Assembly (NCBI RefSeq): GCF_015223195.1
Contig: NZ_JADFUA010000012.1
Span: forward strand, 1-64,000
DNA: 64,000 nt
Direction: 5' to 3'
DNA from: Chitinilyticum piscinae
GTDB lineage: Bacteria; Pseudomonadota; Gammaproteobacteria; Burkholderiales; Chitinibacteraceae
Within the stretch, counting starts at the first letter, position 1. Each line of letters opens with the position of its first letter. A program made the translations under genes and the position numbers. This document shows, piece by piece, positions 55,943 through 63,994 of this stretch. The notes under the pieces are model-generated. The model searched no databases. It had not been told where the DNA came from and saw only the letters and a list, made by a program, of their open reading frames with translations.

Positions 55943-57016
55943 TTAGTTGGTTCGCTCTTCGACGATCAGCCAGCTGTCGCCGCTGCGTTCGAGGATGATG
56001 ACCTTGCCTGTGGTCGAGCTCAGGCGGTCAGACTTGTATGTCTGGCGCAGTTTGACCTTGGCGGTGGTTTCGTTCACGAATTCGATGTCCGGCTCGCTCA
56101 GGGTCACCTCGATGTGCTTCGGTGCGGTGATGCGGTCACGGCGTTCAGTGGCCCAGTCGCCATATTTCTGACCCTTGGGCGTGCGGAAGTTCTTGCTGTA
56201 GCTGGCAAGATAGCCGTCCGCATTCTGCTTCGACCATGCTGCCGCCCAACGGTTCAGGCTGCTGGCCACTTTCTGGCGATCATTACCGCGATCCGCTGCG
56301 ACCTGCTTGGGTTGCTCGGTCGGTTTGGCCGTCGGTGTTACCGCCGGGGTCGGGGACTTGGTTGCCGTGGGTTGTGGCGTTGGCGCTTTGGTGGCGGTCG
56401 GTACCGGAGTCGGAGCGGGCGTGGCGACTTTGGTGGGCGCTGGCGTTGCTGCCGGTTTCGGCGTAATGACTGCGGCTACTCGTGTCGGCGTGGCATTGCG
56501 TGGCGCGAGTTGCGGGTTGCGGCTGAAGAGCTCGTGTACCAGCGTCAGCTTGGTCTGCACTTTGGCGTTGCCGGCTTCCAGTTGCAGGGCCTTGTCATAC
56601 GACTGCGAGGCTAGGCGGGCGTACAGGTCGCCAAGGTTTTCGTGGGCAATCGCGTAGCTGGGGTTGGTCTGGATGGCCATCTGCAGTGCGGCTCGCGCTT
56701 TGTCGAGCTGATTCTGCTGGGCGTAGAGCACGGCCAGATTGTTGTACGGCTCGGGCAACCCCGGGTTTTCTTCGGCAATCTGGGTGAAGGCCTTGATGGC
56801 TTCATCGATGCGACCGCTTTCGGTCAGTGCCAGGCCGCGCAGAAAGCGCAACTGGACATCTTTCGGATTGCCTGCCAGCGCCTTGTCGGCGCGTTCCAGT
56901 GCTTGCGGATACTGCTTGGCCCTTAGCAGTTGCTGGATGTCTTCGGCATCGCCGGCAAAAACGGGGGCGGCGCTGATCAGGGCGAGGGATGCGAACAGTA
57001 AACGCATGCGCAGCAT
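55943..57016 (-). CDS. Periplasmic TPR protein with Pro/Thr-rich linker and NTF2-like domain
   Basis: A 357-residue precursor: signal peptide (about 1-21, ending APVFA), TPR repeats (about 25-160), a low-complexity Ala/Pro/Thr linker (about 180-245) with repeated TPAPT and TPTAT units, and a C-terminal NTF2-like domain (about 255-355). That domain resembles the end of the adjacent L,D-transpeptidase. Start set at the ATG at 57016. Probably a partner that positions the transpeptidase. No enzyme motif seen. Confidence 0.82.
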   Translation of the reverse strand: MLRMRLLFASLALISAAPVFAGDAEDIQQLLRAKQYPQALERADKALAGNPKDVQLRFLRGLALTESGRIDEAIKAFTQIAEENPGLPEPYNNLAVLYAQQNQLDKARAALQMAIQTNPSYAIAHENLGDLYARLASQSYDKALQLEAGNAKVQTKLTLVHELFSRNPQLAPRNATPTRVAAVITPKPAATPAPTKVATPAPTPVPTATKAPTPQPTATKSPTPAVTPTAKPTEQPKQVAADRGNDRQKVASSLNRWAAAWSKQNADGYLASYSKNFRTPKGQKYGDWATERRDRITAPKHIEVTLSEPDIEFVNETTAKVKLRQTYKSDRLSSTTGKVIILERSGDSWLIVEERTN

Positions 57017-57121
57017 GGGCAAATCCGGTCGGGGTGGTTCAGAAGTGGCGCGATTTTACCAAAACTGCTGCGCGCTGGCGCGGCTGTCATGTTTGGCTGC
57101 TTTGGCCTGTTGTGTCTGTGG

Positions 57122-57424
57122 CTATTGCTTGTCGGCAGGTGTCAGCTCGTCTTTCAGATTTTTCAGTGGCGTGTATTTCAATGTCCGCTTGGCCGGAATA
57201 GTTACTGGCTCGCCGGTGCGCGGGTTGCGTCCCATGCGTGCTGCCCGCTGCTGAACGGCCAGTTTGCCCAATCCCGGTAGTGGCAGCTCGCCGCCGCCCT
57301 TGAGGGTGGCAGTGCCGACCTCGGCGAGGGCATCAAAAATCAGAGTGACGGTTTTGCGGTCGATGTCCGGATTTTCCAGGGCGGCAATCAGGCGGACGGC
57401 TTCGATCAGGTCGCGTTTATTCAT
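57122..57424 (-). CDS. HU/IHF-family DNA-binding protein
   Basis: A 100-residue nucleoid-type protein with MNKRDLIEAV and the beta-arm region GRNPRTGEPVTIPAKRTLKYTP. The central GGGELPLPGLGKLAVQQRAARMGRNP fits the family, but the sequence before it (ALENPDIDRKTVTLIFDALAEVG) differs from HU-alpha/beta and IHF. It may be a specialised paralogue. It diverges from the CoA-disulfide reductase gene. Confidence 0.88.
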   Translation of the reverse strand: MNKRDLIEAVRLIAALENPDIDRKTVTLIFDALAEVGTATLKGGGELPLPGLGKLAVQQRAARMGRNPRTGEPVTIPAKRTLKYTPLKNLKDELTPADKQ

Positions 57425-57470
57425 GGAGTAACCCCTGTGTTTGCGCCGAATCTGCGCCTTGCTGACATCT

Positions 57471-57532
57471 TTGTCAATTATACTGCTTTACAATATATAA
57501 ATAAATATAATATATTGATTGCATTCGAATGC
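57471..57532 (+). promoter_or_regulatory. Promoter with overlapping A/T palindrome upstream of the CoA-disulfide reductase gene
   Basis: -35 TTGTCA (57471-57476) and -10 TATATA (57494-57499) with a 17-bp spacer. A palindrome CAATATAT (57491-57498) / ATATATTG (57510-57517) covers the -10, and a second perfect palindrome GCATTCGAATGC lies at 57521-57532. The layout suggests a repressor site. An ArsR-type sulfide or disulfide sensor would be a natural guess for this enzyme, but no such regulator is nearby. Confidence 0.55.
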
Positions 57533-57552
57533 GAAGTGGCGAGGTGATGGGT

Positions 57553-59208
57553 ATGAGTACTGTGCAGAAAATCCTGATTGTTGGTGGTGTCGCAGGCGGT
57601 GCATCCGCTGCCGCACGGGCGCGCCGACTGAGTGAGTCCGCGGAAATCATCGTGTTCGAGCGTGGCCCGTATGTGTCCTTCGCCAATTGCGGTCTGCCCT
57701 ATCACCTGGGCGGGGAGATTGCCGAGCGCGATGCCCTGCTATTGCATACGCCAGAGTCGCTGAGCGCCCGCTTCGGCATCGATGTACGGGTGAATAGCGA
57801 AGTGCAGGCCATCGATCGCACGAGCAAGACGGTGGCCGTGCATAACCGCCAGACCGGTGAAACATACGCCGAGCCCTATGACGCCCTGATTCTGGCGCCC
57901 GGCGCGGCGCCCATCCGTCCGCCGCTGGCGGGGCTGGACGACAGTCGCGTGTTTACGTTGCGCAATATCCCTGATCTGGACCGCTTGATGGCAGCGCTGA
58001 CGCCAGAGATCAAAACCGTCAGCGTCGTCGGGGCGGGGTTCATCGGGCTGGAAACGGTCGAGGCCTTGCGTCATCGTGGCGTACAGGTGCATCTGATTGA
58101 GCGCGGTCCGCAAGTACTTGCGCCGCTGGATGCTGAAATGACTGCGCCACTTTCGGCGACGCTCAAGGCGCATGGTGTCAGTCTGTTTTTGGGAGAAAGT
58201 CTGCAGCAGGTCACGACCGGGGGCGCGCTGCAATTACACCTCGAATCAGGCAAGGTGATCAGCAGCGATCTCATCGTGCTGGCAATTGGTGTTCGTCCCG
58301 AATCGGCACTGGCACGTGCTGCCGGGCTGGATATTGGTATCACTGGCGGGGTATTGGTCGATAACCAGCAGAGAACATCAGATTCAGCCATATACGCTGT
58401 AGGGGATGTGGTCGAGGTTCGTCACGTGGTCGACGGCAAGCCCGTATTGCTGCCGCTGGCCGGTCCGGCGAACCGGCAAGGCCGGATTGCCGCCGACACG
58501 GTCTTCGGGCGCAGCAGCCACTATCGAGGTAGCCAGGGCACTGCCATCTGCAAGGTATTCGAGCAGACCGCGGCCAGTACCGGGCTGAATGAAAAGGCAC
58601 TGCAGGCTGCCGGTATTGCCTATCGCAAGCTCTATCTGCATGCCGGGGACCATGCCGGGTATTATCCGGGCGCAACCCCCGTCAGCCTGAAAATCCTGTT
58701 TGCTCCTGATTCCGGCCGCTTGCTGGGGGCGCAGGCTGTCGGCGAGAAGGGCGTGGACAAGCGTATCGACGTGCTGGCCGTTGCGCTGCAGGCTGGATTG
58801 ACTGTCGATGATCTGGCCGAAATGGAATTGTCCTACGCGCCGCCGTATGGCTCGGCCAAGGATGTCGTCAATCTGGCCGGAATGGCCGCACAGAATCTGC
58901 AGGAAGGCCTGCTGGCCATCGCGCAGCCCGAAGAGATTGCCGTTGCGGCAGCGCAAGGGGTGCAAATCATCGATGTGCGCGAGCCGGAAGAAATCATGGC
59001 AGGGATGCTGCCCGGCGCACGCAATCTGCCCCTGTCTGAGTTGCGGCGGCTACTGCCGCACCTGCCTAAGGGGCTGCCCGTGATTGTTTACTGCCAGGTC
59101 GGCCTGCGCGGTTACATTGCCCAGCGCTTTCTTGCGCAGCAGGGTTATCAGGTGCGTAGTCTCAACGGGGGATACAAGACCTGGAGCATGTGGCAGCAGA
59201 TGCAGTAG
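57553..59208 (+). CDS. CoA-disulfide reductase fused to rhodanese
   Basis: A 551-residue flavoprotein of the CoADR/persulfide reductase group. FAD-binding GGVAGGASAAARARR at the N-terminus, redox Cys46 in SFANCGLPY, second dinucleotide site VVGAGFIGLE, IYAVGDV motif, dimerisation domain (about 330-445), then a C-terminal rhodanese domain with Cys514 in YCQVGLRG. Such fusions reduce CoA disulfide or CoA persulfide in sulfur metabolism. Start chosen at 57553; ATGs at 57529 and 57547 are alternatives. The stretch 58349-58407 is a rare-codon patch matching the bipartite element. Confidence 0.92.
   Translation: MSTVQKILIVGGVAGGASAAARARRLSESAEIIVFERGPYVSFANCGLPYHLGGEIAERDALLLHTPESLSARFGIDVRVNSEVQAIDRTSKTVAVHNRQTGETYAEPYDALILAPGAAPIRPPLAGLDDSRVFTLRNIPDLDRLMAALTPEIKTVSVVGAGFIGLETVEALRHRGVQVHLIERGPQVLAPLDAEMTAPLSATLKAHGVSLFLGESLQQVTTGGALQLHLESGKVISSDLIVLAIGVRPESALARAAGLDIGITGGVLVDNQQRTSDSAIYAVGDVVEVRHVVDGKPVLLPLAGPANRQGRIAADTVFGRSSHYRGSQGTAICKVFEQTAASTGLNEKALQAAGIAYRKLYLHAGDHAGYYPGATPVSLKILFAPDSGRLLGAQAVGEKGVDKRIDVLAVALQAGLTVDDLAEMELSYAPPYGSAKDVVNLAGMAAQNLQEGLLAIAQPEEIAVAAAQGVQIIDVREPEEIMAGMLPGARNLPLSELRRLLPHLPKGLPVIVYCQVGLRGYIAQRFLAQQGYQVRSLNGGYKTWSMWQQMQ
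58349..58407 (+). repeat. Degenerate bipartite element inside the CoA-disulfide reductase gene
   Basis: GGGTAT at 58349-58354, ATACGC at unit positions 44-49 (one mismatch from ATACCC), and GGGGAT at +53 (one mismatch from GGGTAT). AACC at 15-18. Codons inside include AGA, ACA, TCA (twice), ATA and GTA. Confidence 0.45.
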
Positions 59209-59256
59209 TGCTCGCGTGGATTAAGAGCAGAAATATGCCGGGGTGTTTATGTGTTG

Positions 59257-59272
59257 CACGCATGCATGCGTG
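59257..59272. promoter_or_regulatory. 16-bp perfect palindrome upstream of upp
   Basis: CACGCATGCATGCGTG, about 105 bases before the upp start and 50 after the preceding gene. The outer ACGCA/TGCGT half-sites are reminiscent of LacI-family operators such as PurR boxes, but the spacing is shorter. A similar GCATGCAT core is seen at 60097-60104 before uraA. Confidence 0.35.
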
Positions 59273-59377
59273 AAATTTGGCGCATTGACTGCAGAGGCTG
59301 CCACACCTGCCGGTTTCGGCAATGGCATCCTTGCGCGGTAAGCCTACAATGGAGGAGTTTGCCAACCGGGAGCCGCC

Positions 59378-60004
59378 ATGAAGATTACCGTCGTTAATCA
59401 CCCTCTGATTCAGCACAAGCTGGCACTGCTGCGCGAAGCCGATGTCAGCACCAACAAATTCCGCCTGCTGACCGAGGAACTGGCTCGTCTGCTGGCTTAC
59501 GAGGCGACGCGCGATCTCCCGCTGGAGCCGGTCGAAATCGATGGCTGGTGTGGCAAGGTGACGGTGCAAAAGGTGAAGGGCAAGAAGCTGACGGTGGTGC
59601 CGATCCTGCGTGCCGGCATCGGCATGCTCAATGGCGTGCTTGATCTGGTGCCCTCGGCCAAGATCAGTGTGGTGGGTCTGGCGCGCAACGAGGAAACGCT
59701 GCAACCCGAGCCGTATTTCGAGAAACTGGTCGGTTCGCTGGACGACCGCCTGGCGCTGATCATTGATCCGATGCTGGCTACCGGCGGATCGCTGGTGGCA
59801 ACGATCGACATGCTCAAGCGCAAGGGCTGCACCCAAATCAAGGCCATCGTGATGGTCGCCGCTCCCGAGGGCGTGAAGCTGGTCAATACCGCCCACCCGG
59901 ATGTCGAGATCGTGGCGGCATCGCTGGATTCGCACCTGAATGAGCACGGCTACATCATTCCGGGACTGGGTGATGCCGGCGACAAGATTTTTGGCACCAA
60001 ATGA
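59378..60004 (+). CDS. upp: Uracil phosphoribosyltransferase
   Basis: Salvages uracil to UMP with PRPP. The 208-residue protein has [12 protein letters not shown], the [10 protein letters not shown] loop, the PRPP-binding [19 protein letters not shown], and the uracil-site C-terminus [22 protein letters not shown] precedes the ATG. The permease gene uraA follows after a terminator. Confidence 0.97.
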   Translation: MKITVVNHPLIQHKLALLREADVSTNKFRLLTEELARLLAYEATRDLPLEPVEIDGWCGKVTVQKVKGKKLTVVPILRAGIGMLNGVLDLVPSAKISVVGLARNEETLQPEPYFEKLVGSLDDRLALIIDPMLATGGSLVATIDMLKRKGCTQIKAIVMVAAPEGVKLVNTAHPDVEIVAASLDSHLNEHGYIIPGLGDAGDKIFGTK

Positions 60005-60009
60005 CAGGC

Positions 60010-60036
60010 AGGGGGAGCATGGCTCCCCCTTCTTTT
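60010..60036 (+). terminator. Terminator of upp
   Basis: AGGGGGAGC / GCTCCCCCT, perfect 9-bp stem with a 3-base loop, followed by TCTTTTACG. Confidence 0.85.
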
Positions 60037-60061
60037 ACGTGTCCGCCCTGCACTTTTGTCG

Positions 60062-60120
60062 GGGTATGGAGTATTAGTCATTGAGAATAAAAGCCTGCAT
60101 GCATATCGGTGTGCGGGTAT
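60062..60120 (+). repeat. Bipartite element, direct form, 53-bp period (uraA upstream)
   Basis: GGGTAT at 60062-60067 and 60115-60120, exactly 53 bp start to start. AGTC at unit positions 15-18. The interior around TAGTC-N4-GAGAATAAAAG resembles the copy at 9572-9630. Confidence 0.7.
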
Positions 60121-60149
60121 ACAGGTTGTTCATGTAGAAGGGGAGTCCA

Positions 60150-61391
60150 ATGTTTCATTATCTGAAACAGGCCATATCCGGGGCGCAGATCCTGTTTGTG
60201 GCGTTTGGCGCGCTGGTGCTGGTGCCGCTGTTGACCGGGCTGAACCCGGCGATGGCCTTGCTGGGGGCGGGAGTCGGGACGCTGATGTTCCAGCTGGTAA
60301 CGGGGCGCAAGGTGCCGATTTTTCTCGGTTCATCGTTTGCCTTTATCGGCCCGATCATTTTCTCGATCCAGACCTGGGGCGTGGCCGCAACGCAATTCGG
60401 TCTGTTTGCCGCTGGCTTCATGTATTTCATCGTGGCGGGCATCGTTAAATGGCGCGGCATGGCGCTGATCAATCGCCTGCTGCCACCGGTGGTGATCGGC
60501 CCGGTGATCATGGTGATTGGCTTGTCCGTGGCTGTGGCCGCCTCCGGCATGGCCATGGGGCAAGGCGGTGGGCAGCAGCTGGTGCCCTATGGTACCTCGC
60601 TGGTTCTGGCGGGCATTTCACTGGCAACGACCATCGTCGTGTCGGTGTTTGCTGGCGGGATGCTGCGGCTGGTGCCGATTCTGTCCGGTGTGGTCGTCGG
60701 CTACATTGCGGCCACCCTCTTTGGCGTGGTCGATTTTGGCAAGATCGCCAGCGCGCCGTGGTTTGCCCTGCCGCATTTTGTCGCCCCCGAGGTGAACTGG
60801 TGGGCTGCGCTGTTCATGTTGCCCGTGGCAATCGCCCCGTGCATCGAGCACATTGGCGGCGTCATGGCCGTGGGGAAGGTCTCGGGGCAGGATTACACGG
60901 CCAGGCCGGGGTTGCACCGTACCCTGACTGGTGACGGGCTGGGTGTGTGCTTTGCCGGCGCCATCGGCGGCCCGCCGATCACGACCTATGCCGAGGTGAC
61001 CGGCGCGCTGATGATTACCCGCAATTTCAATCCGGTCATCATGACCTACGCCGCTGTGCTGGCGATCGTGCTGGCTTTCTTCGGCAAGTTCAATGCCGTG
61101 CTGGCATCCATCCCGCTGCCGGTGATGGGCGGGATCATGGTGCTGCTGTTTGGCACCATCGCGTCGATCGGCCTGAAGACCCTGATTGATGCCAAGGTCG
61201 ATCTGATGGCGCCGCGCAATCTGGTGATCGTGTCGGTGGTGCTGACTTGCGGTATCGGCGGGCTGATGCTGCGTATCGATAATTTCAGCCTGGCAGGCGT
61301 CGGGCTGGTCAGCTTGCTGGCGATCATCCTGAATCTGGTATTGCCTCAGGACCGCCACCACGATGGCATCGTCGAGGGGCAGGACATCTGA
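60150..61391 (+). CDS. uraA: Uracil permease
   Basis: Proton-uracil symporter of the NAT/NCS2 family. The 413-residue protein has about 14 membrane segments and the family motifs VPIFLGSSFAFIGP, LPPVVIGPVIMVIGL, and GIGGPPITTYAEVTGALMITR-type core (here FAGAIGGPPITTYAE) with the substrate-binding acidic residues, plus PVMGGIMVLLFG. It follows upp, and the two together form a uracil salvage unit. A GGGGAG site precedes the ATG. Confidence 0.94.
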   Translation: MFHYLKQAISGAQILFVAFGALVLVPLLTGLNPAMALLGAGVGTLMFQLVTGRKVPIFLGSSFAFIGPIIFSIQTWGVAATQFGLFAAGFMYFIVAGIVKWRGMALINRLLPPVVIGPVIMVIGLSVAVAASGMAMGQGGGQQLVPYGTSLVLAGISLATTIVVSVFAGGMLRLVPILSGVVVGYIAATLFGVVDFGKIASAPWFALPHFVAPEVNWWAALFMLPVAIAPCIEHIGGVMAVGKVSGQDYTARPGLHRTLTGDGLGVCFAGAIGGPPITTYAEVTGALMITRNFNPVIMTYAAVLAIVLAFFGKFNAVLASIPLPVMGGIMVLLFGTIASIGLKTLIDAKVDLMAPRNLVIVSVVLTCGIGGLMLRIDNFSLAGVGLVSLLAIILNLVLPQDRHHDGIVEGQDI

Positions 61392-61411
61392 TTTTCAGTG
61401 CAATTTCATAG

Positions 61412-61441
61412 TGAAAAAGGACGCCTTGGCGTCCTTTTTCA
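61412..61441. terminator. Bidirectional terminator after uraA
   Basis: TGAAAAAGGACGCC / GGCGTCCTTTTTCA, perfect 14-bp arms with a 2-base centre. It also lies just past the end of the convergent gene. Confidence 0.92.
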
Positions 61442-61457
61442 TTGATCGGGCTGCAGA

Positions 61458-61958
61458 TCAGAGTTCCTTGACGTGCAGCTCGATTTCCATGTTTTCGCTG
61501 GCGAAACGGATCTGCGCGAGCAGAACGGTATCAACATAGTTGGCAAACGAACGCAGCAGGATCGAGCGGGCCAGTGCCGGGGCCATGCCGGTGCGGAATT
61601 CGGTAACGTATTCCAGTGCGCCCACGCAGTCATCCTTCAGCTCGCTTTCGTGGTCGCTGATGATGTCCTTGATGTCCTGGCGGATGTTGCGGACCATGCG
61701 GAACAGTTCGCTGGAAATATCGCACAGTGCCGGGAATTGCAGGGATACATCCACGGTGCTGCCCGGCATGATGCGGCGCTGCAGCGAGCGGGAGGCTTCG
61801 GTCAGAACGGCCAGATCGGCAGCGTCGAGTTGCATGCCGTTCGGGAAGCGTTCATTGACCTGGCTGAGCGCCTGGCGAATGCTGTCGCTGTTGCGCAGGC
61901 TTTCGGGCAGGCGGGTGCTGGCCTGGGCGGTCAGCTGATACAGGGTGGTAGGGGACAT
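61458..61958 (-). CDS. Conserved hypothetical helical protein
   Basis: A 166-residue, acidic, predicted all-helical protein that I do not recognise (TLYQLTAQASTRLPESLRNS at the start; DAADLAVLTEASRSLQRRIMPG centrally; AQIRFASENMEIELHVKEL at the end). No signal, transmembrane segment or metal motif. GGAG precedes the ATG at 61958; the frame extends 34 codons upstream without a ribosome site. Monocistronic, with a shared terminator. Confidence 0.7.
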   Translation of the reverse strand: MSPTTLYQLTAQASTRLPESLRNSDSIRQALSQVNERFPNGMQLDAADLAVLTEASRSLQRRIMPGSTVDVSLQFPALCDISSELFRMVRNIRQDIKDIISDHESELKDDCVGALEYVTEFRTGMAPALARSILLRSFANYVDTVLLAQIRFASENMEIELHVKEL

Positions 61959-62182
61959 CAGGTTCTCCGGTTTGGGGTATCGGGCAAAAGGAATCCAGTT
62001 ACCAGCATGGCAGTGCGGCAAGCGATCTGCCAGCGTCGCTGCGCATTGATGCGGCAGCATAGCCGTACAGCGTGAACCGCATGTTAATCGCGGTCAAGAG
62101 TCGCGAATGTCTGATGCAGCGCAGAGTGCCCTGAGCTGGGCGCCGTTAGGCTTGTCAGTATCTCAATGTTCATGCCCGTATC

Positions 62183-63139
62183 ATGTCGCCGACTCTGCCC
62201 GAACCTCTTGCCCATCGCCGTTATCTGTCCTGGCATGATCTGCTGCGCCAGCGTCATGGCGGGCGACTGCAGAAAGTCTCTGTGGCTGCGGGGTTTACCT
62301 GCCCCAACCGGGATGGCAGCAAGGGGCGCGGCGGATGTTTCTTCTGCAATAACCAGGGCTTTATGCCGGGGTATCTGCGGGAAACCGGCGATAATATTGA
62401 TCTGCAGATCGATACTGGGGTGAGTTTTCTGCAGCGCCGCTATCCGGACACGAAACGCTGGCTTGCCTATTTCCAGGCCTACACCAATACCTACGGCGAA
62501 CTGGAGCAACTCAAGCGCGCCTATGAGCGTGCACTGGCTCACCCGGCCATCAGTGGTCTGGTTATTGGTACCCGGCCGGACTGCGTGCCCGATGAACTGC
62601 TCGATTATCTGGCCGAACTGGCCCGCGATCACTTGATCGAGCTCGAATTCGGCATTGAATCGACTTGTGATGCCGCGCTGCTTGCCGTGAATCGTGGGCA
62701 TGATTTTGCCTGTAGCGCCGACGCCATCCGCCGGGCCGCCGCCCGGGGCCTCACGGTCAGCGGGCACCTGATTTTCGGGCTGCCCGGTGAGAGTCGTGAA
62801 GAAATGCTCGCCGGCGCGAAGCGCCTGTCTGCTTTGCCGCTGGCTTCGCTGAAACTGCACCAGTTGCAGATAGTGAAAGGCACTCAGCTGGCCAATCAGT
62901 GGCGCCGTGACCCGCGCAGCCTGCCGCTGCTGGGGGCGCATGATTATCTCGAGCTGCTGGCGGACTTTCTGGAGGAGCTACGCCCCGACATAGCCATCCA
63001 GCGGGTGGGCAGTGAGGTGCCGCCAGCCTTGCGACTGGCGCCCGACTGGACCGTGCGGCTGTCGCAACTGGCGCCGCTGCTGACCGAAACGCTGGTTCGT
63101 CGTGACAGCTGGCAGGGCAAACGCTGGCAAGGCACATAA
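62183..63139 (+). CDS. YhcC-family radical SAM protein (TIGR01212)
   Basis: A 318-residue radical SAM protein. The cluster motif is Cys40-x11-Cys52-x2-Cys55 (CPNRDGSKGRGGCFFC), the spaced form typical of YhcC rather than CxxxCxxC. Also present: FQAYTNTYGELEQLK, IGTRPDCV, ELEFGIESTCDAALLAVNRGHD and GHLIFGLPGE. Function unknown in most bacteria. The stretch 62369-62427 matches the bipartite element. tRNA-Leu lies 85 bases downstream. Confidence 0.92.
   Translation: MSPTLPEPLAHRRYLSWHDLLRQRHGGRLQKVSVAAGFTCPNRDGSKGRGGCFFCNNQGFMPGYLRETGDNIDLQIDTGVSFLQRRYPDTKRWLAYFQAYTNTYGELEQLKRAYERALAHPAISGLVIGTRPDCVPDELLDYLAELARDHLIELEFGIESTCDAALLAVNRGHDFACSADAIRRAAARGLTVSGHLIFGLPGESREEMLAGAKRLSALPLASLKLHQLQIVKGTQLANQWRRDPRSLPLLGAHDYLELLADFLEELRPDIAIQRVGSEVPPALRLAPDWTVRLSQLAPLLTETLVRRDSWQGKRWQGT
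62369..62427 (+). repeat. Degenerate bipartite element inside the radical SAM gene
   Basis: GGGTAT at 62369-62374, ATACTG at unit positions 44-49, and GAGTTT at +53. Its tail CGATA..GGGGTGAGTTT is shared with the copy at 22637-22695. AACC at 15-18. Confidence 0.4.
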
Positions 63140-63224
63140 AAAGTGCTTCAGGGAGCTGGACAGACGGTAAACGAGTCGCTATAGTTCTGCCTCTCTGCCT
63201 GACTTGTCAGGCAACTGGTTGCAA

Positions 63225-63310
63225 GCCGTCATGGTGAAATTGGTAGACACGCTATCTTGAGGGGGTAGTGGCCTAAGGCTGTGTGAGTTCGAGTCTCACT
63301 GACGGCACCA
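63225..63310 (+). tRNA. tRNA-Leu (anticodon GAG)
   Basis: An 86-base tRNA: acceptor GCCGTCA (63225-63231) pairs with TGACGGC (63300-63306), followed by ACCA encoded in the DNA. The anticodon loop TTGAGGG gives GAG, and the long variable arm is typical of leucine tRNAs. A terminator follows at 63344. Confidence 0.95.
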
Positions 63311-63343
63311 GAATACAGTTCAAGGCTGTTTAAGCCAGAACGC

Positions 63344-63381
63344 AAAAAGCCCGCAGACCCAGTGTTCGCGGGCTTTTTTTT
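63344..63381 (+). terminator. Terminator of tRNA-Leu
   Basis: AAAAAGCCCGC / GCGGGCTTTTT with a 13-base loop and a T run. Confidence 0.88.
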
Positions 63382-63548
63382 GCCTAAGCCCTCCAAAGCA
63401 GATCAATCCTACTGAAAATCTATGTGCCCCTGCTTGTACCCCTGTTTGTGATTTTGTGATTGTGATGCTGGCGTATTTAAAAGGCTGCGTTGTTTTTATG
63501 ATGCCCACTGACACCATATGCAAATATCAGCAAGTGTCTGAGAGAATC

Positions 63549-63586
63549 AAAAAGCCCGTAAAATTATTGATTTACGGGCTTTTTTT
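63549..63586 (+). terminator. Orphan terminator hairpin
   Basis: AAAAAGCCCGTAAA / TTTACGGGCTTTTT, perfect 14-bp stem with an 8-base loop and a T run. No gene precedes it on either strand; a small RNA or a lost gene may explain it. Confidence 0.7.
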
Positions 63587-63833
63587 GCACCTTGTTGTCT
63601 CGCGGAGTTGCGGTAGATCGCCCCAAGTGTCGCGAGAATAAGGGTATAAATAAGGGTACAGATTAGCCCCGTCCCCTTACTCAGGAGCCAAGATGGTGCG
63701 GATCACTGGCGCCGTTGCGGCAATTCTGCACCCTCGACTGCGCTATGTGGTATTTCCGCTCAGGGGTAAAAATGTAGGTCAAGGCTACAGAAAGCGAGGT
63801 TGTAGCCGAACGCGGAGTTTCTGCCTGAAATGC

Positions 63834-63875
63834 AACAAGGGCCTACGACCGTGAAGTCGTAAGCCCTTGTTTTTA
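63834..63875. terminator. Terminator next to tRNA-Pro
   Basis: AACAAGGGC and GCCCTTGTT with an inner TACGAC/GTCGTA pair and one mismatch. The T run lies on the plus side, and the minus side (toward tRNA-Pro) is only moderately T-rich. Confidence 0.65.
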
Positions 63876-63876
63876 T

Positions 63877-63953
63877 TGGTCGGAATGGCGGGATTCGAAC
63901 TCGCGACCCCTTGCACCCCATGCAAGTGCGCTACCAGGCTGCGCTACATTCCG
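63877..63953 (-). tRNA. t-RNA-Pro (anticodon GGG)
   Basis: A 77-base tRNA on the minus strand: acceptor CGGAATG pairs with CATTCCG, followed by encoded ACCA. The anticodon stem CTTGC/GCAAG encloses loop ATGGGGT, giving anticodon GGG. The T arm has GTTCGAATC. Confidence 0.95.
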
Positions 63954-63965
63954 ATAAGAGGCCCG

Positions 63966-63994
63966 ATTATACTGATGGAGTTGAAGGCACACAA
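63966..63994 (-). promoter_or_regulatory. Promoter of tRNA-Pro
   Basis: Minus-strand -10 TATAAT (63966-63971) and -35-like TTGTGT (63989-63994) with a 17-bp spacer, and a GC-rich discriminator just before the tRNA, as is usual for stringently controlled promoters. Confidence 0.65.

Larger units (their letters stand above)
63311..63876. other. Gene-free stretch between two tRNA genes
   Basis: About 566 bases with three terminator-like hairpins and no supportable gene. Two TGTACCC-type motifs face each other: TGTACCCCTG near 63434-63443 and AGGGTACA near 63652-63660. This could be the remnant of an element that used the tRNA-Leu 3' end, but no integrase or att repeat can be shown. Confidence 0.4.

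Noticed and set aside
63456-63641. 61-codon frame in the tRNA spacer
   Set aside because: It reads through a perfect terminator hairpin and has no start signal.
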